DNA from: Fratercula arctica
Lineage: Eukaryota; Chordata; Aves; Charadriiformes; Alcidae
NCBI GenBank assembly: GCA_947846985.1
Contig: CANTUZ010000001.1
Location: 184,968,455 to 185,032,454, forward strand
Reading direction: 5' to 3'
Length of the DNA stretch: 64,000 nucleotides
Positions 63,331 to 64,000 of this stretch are shown here, one piece after another. Within the stretch, counting starts at the first letter, position 1, and the number at the start of each line of letters is the position of its first letter. The notes beneath the pieces were generated by a model. The model had not been told where the DNA came from, did no database searches, and worked only from the letters and a program-made list of their open reading frames with translations. Position numbers and translations under genes: made by a program.

Positions 63331-64000
63331 CATAAAGATGTAAGTATAACTTTCATGCCATTAAAAGCCCTTTTAACCTTTCAGCATGGCACAGACATTT
63401 TTAGTGTATGCATACATTAGGCTTCACAGATCTGGAGTATCTGAGAGGCTAAGAGATCTTTCTTAAACTCCAGCAAGAAGATACTCTAAGGTTTTCTTAG
63501 GCATTTACTACTGTTATCCAAACTTCTTCATTTGTTAATTTGTATTTTAACACCTATATAGTTGGTTGAATAAAACAGGAGCCTTTGATATTTATGGTGT
63601 CAGATTATTTTTGTTCAGTGATACTGGGACAGCCACCAGGAACTAGTAGACACGGTTGCAAATCAGAAATGTTCCAAGAATCAATTCATATCATAAATCC
63701 TGTTAAATGCAATTGCTAGACTTACTTCACCCATAGCTCTTTGCCTTCTGTTATTTAGCAGATGTTAAAAAAAAATTCAAGAAACTCTAATCACTAACTG
63801 AAAACTTGATGAGTAGTAATTAACAATTACTAAATCCAAGAATTTTTACAGTTCCTTTAAAACTATGTGGATAAAGAATGAAAACATATTCAAAACAGTA
63901 GCCTATAAGTAAACTGCTACAATATTTAAGAATGTTTTTAAATGAATTAACAGTTTGAAAGATATGCCTTCATTTCTGGACACCGACCTTTCTCCTACTC
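63331..64000. other. AT-rich non-coding DNA to the end of the window
   Basis: AT-rich sequence without gene features, RNA gene or recognisable transposon. Confidence 0.5.

Noticed and set aside
37578..64000. IMMP2L exons on the minus strand
   Set aside because: Looked for peptide stretches characteristic of the mitochondrial inner-membrane peptidase subunit 2 among the listed frames and saw none; very short exons could still be missed.
1..64000. tRNA, rRNA, CRISPR arrays, bacterial-type operons
   Set aside because: No such structures were recognised; composition and CR1 repeats identify vertebrate nuclear DNA.

Overview
This is vertebrate nuclear DNA, almost certainly from a bird. Two observations point there: several copies of the CR1 LINE with the avian 3' end (repeats of TTCTATGATTCT), and one intact coding sequence closely matching vertebrate LRRN3 (NLRR3). 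The order or species cannot be fixed from the sequence. The DNA is AT-rich, and only a few percent of the window is recognisable as mobile elements.

Layout. Bases 1-640 are AT-rich upstream DNA. A CpG-rich, TATA-less patch at about 770-1260 ends in a strong splice donor (G|GTAAGT, intron from 1359); I read it as the LRRN3 promoter and a non-coding first exon. A second promoter-like cluster at 3545-3640 (RFX X-box, CRE-like site, GTGAGT donor) could be an alternative first exon. The intron then runs to about 32.8 kb, with short tandem duplications, A-runs and only short CR1 tails. Near its end is a well-formed internal non-coding exon candidate (30534-30954: CTCTAAC branch site, pyrimidine tract plus CAG acceptor, CAG|GTAAGA donor). 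The last exon begins at about 32788 after a strong acceptor. It carries two abutting upstream ORFs and then the intronless 708-codon LRRN3 CDS (33139-35265). The 3' UTR follows with several AATAAA signals up to about 36.0 kb.

Downstream (36-64 kb) I see no protein-coding gene. It holds two long 5'-truncated CR1 copies (48.6-49.5 and 51.5-52.2 kb), an unidentified GC-rich island at 60.6-60.96 kb, a perfect 28-bp AT palindrome at 57.8 kb, and a conserved-looking non-coding stretch with E2F-like motifs at 62.6-63.4 kb. In mammals LRRN3 lies inside a very large intron of IMMP2L on the opposite strand. If that holds here, the whole window is IMMP2L intron; no IMMP2L exon was recognised.

How it works together: one neuronal type I membrane-protein gene, with a remote promoter, spliced 5' UTR exons and a uORF-laden leader that probably limits translation. 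No previously undescribed gene system was found. The most interesting content is the LRRN3 5' architecture and a few unexplained islands.
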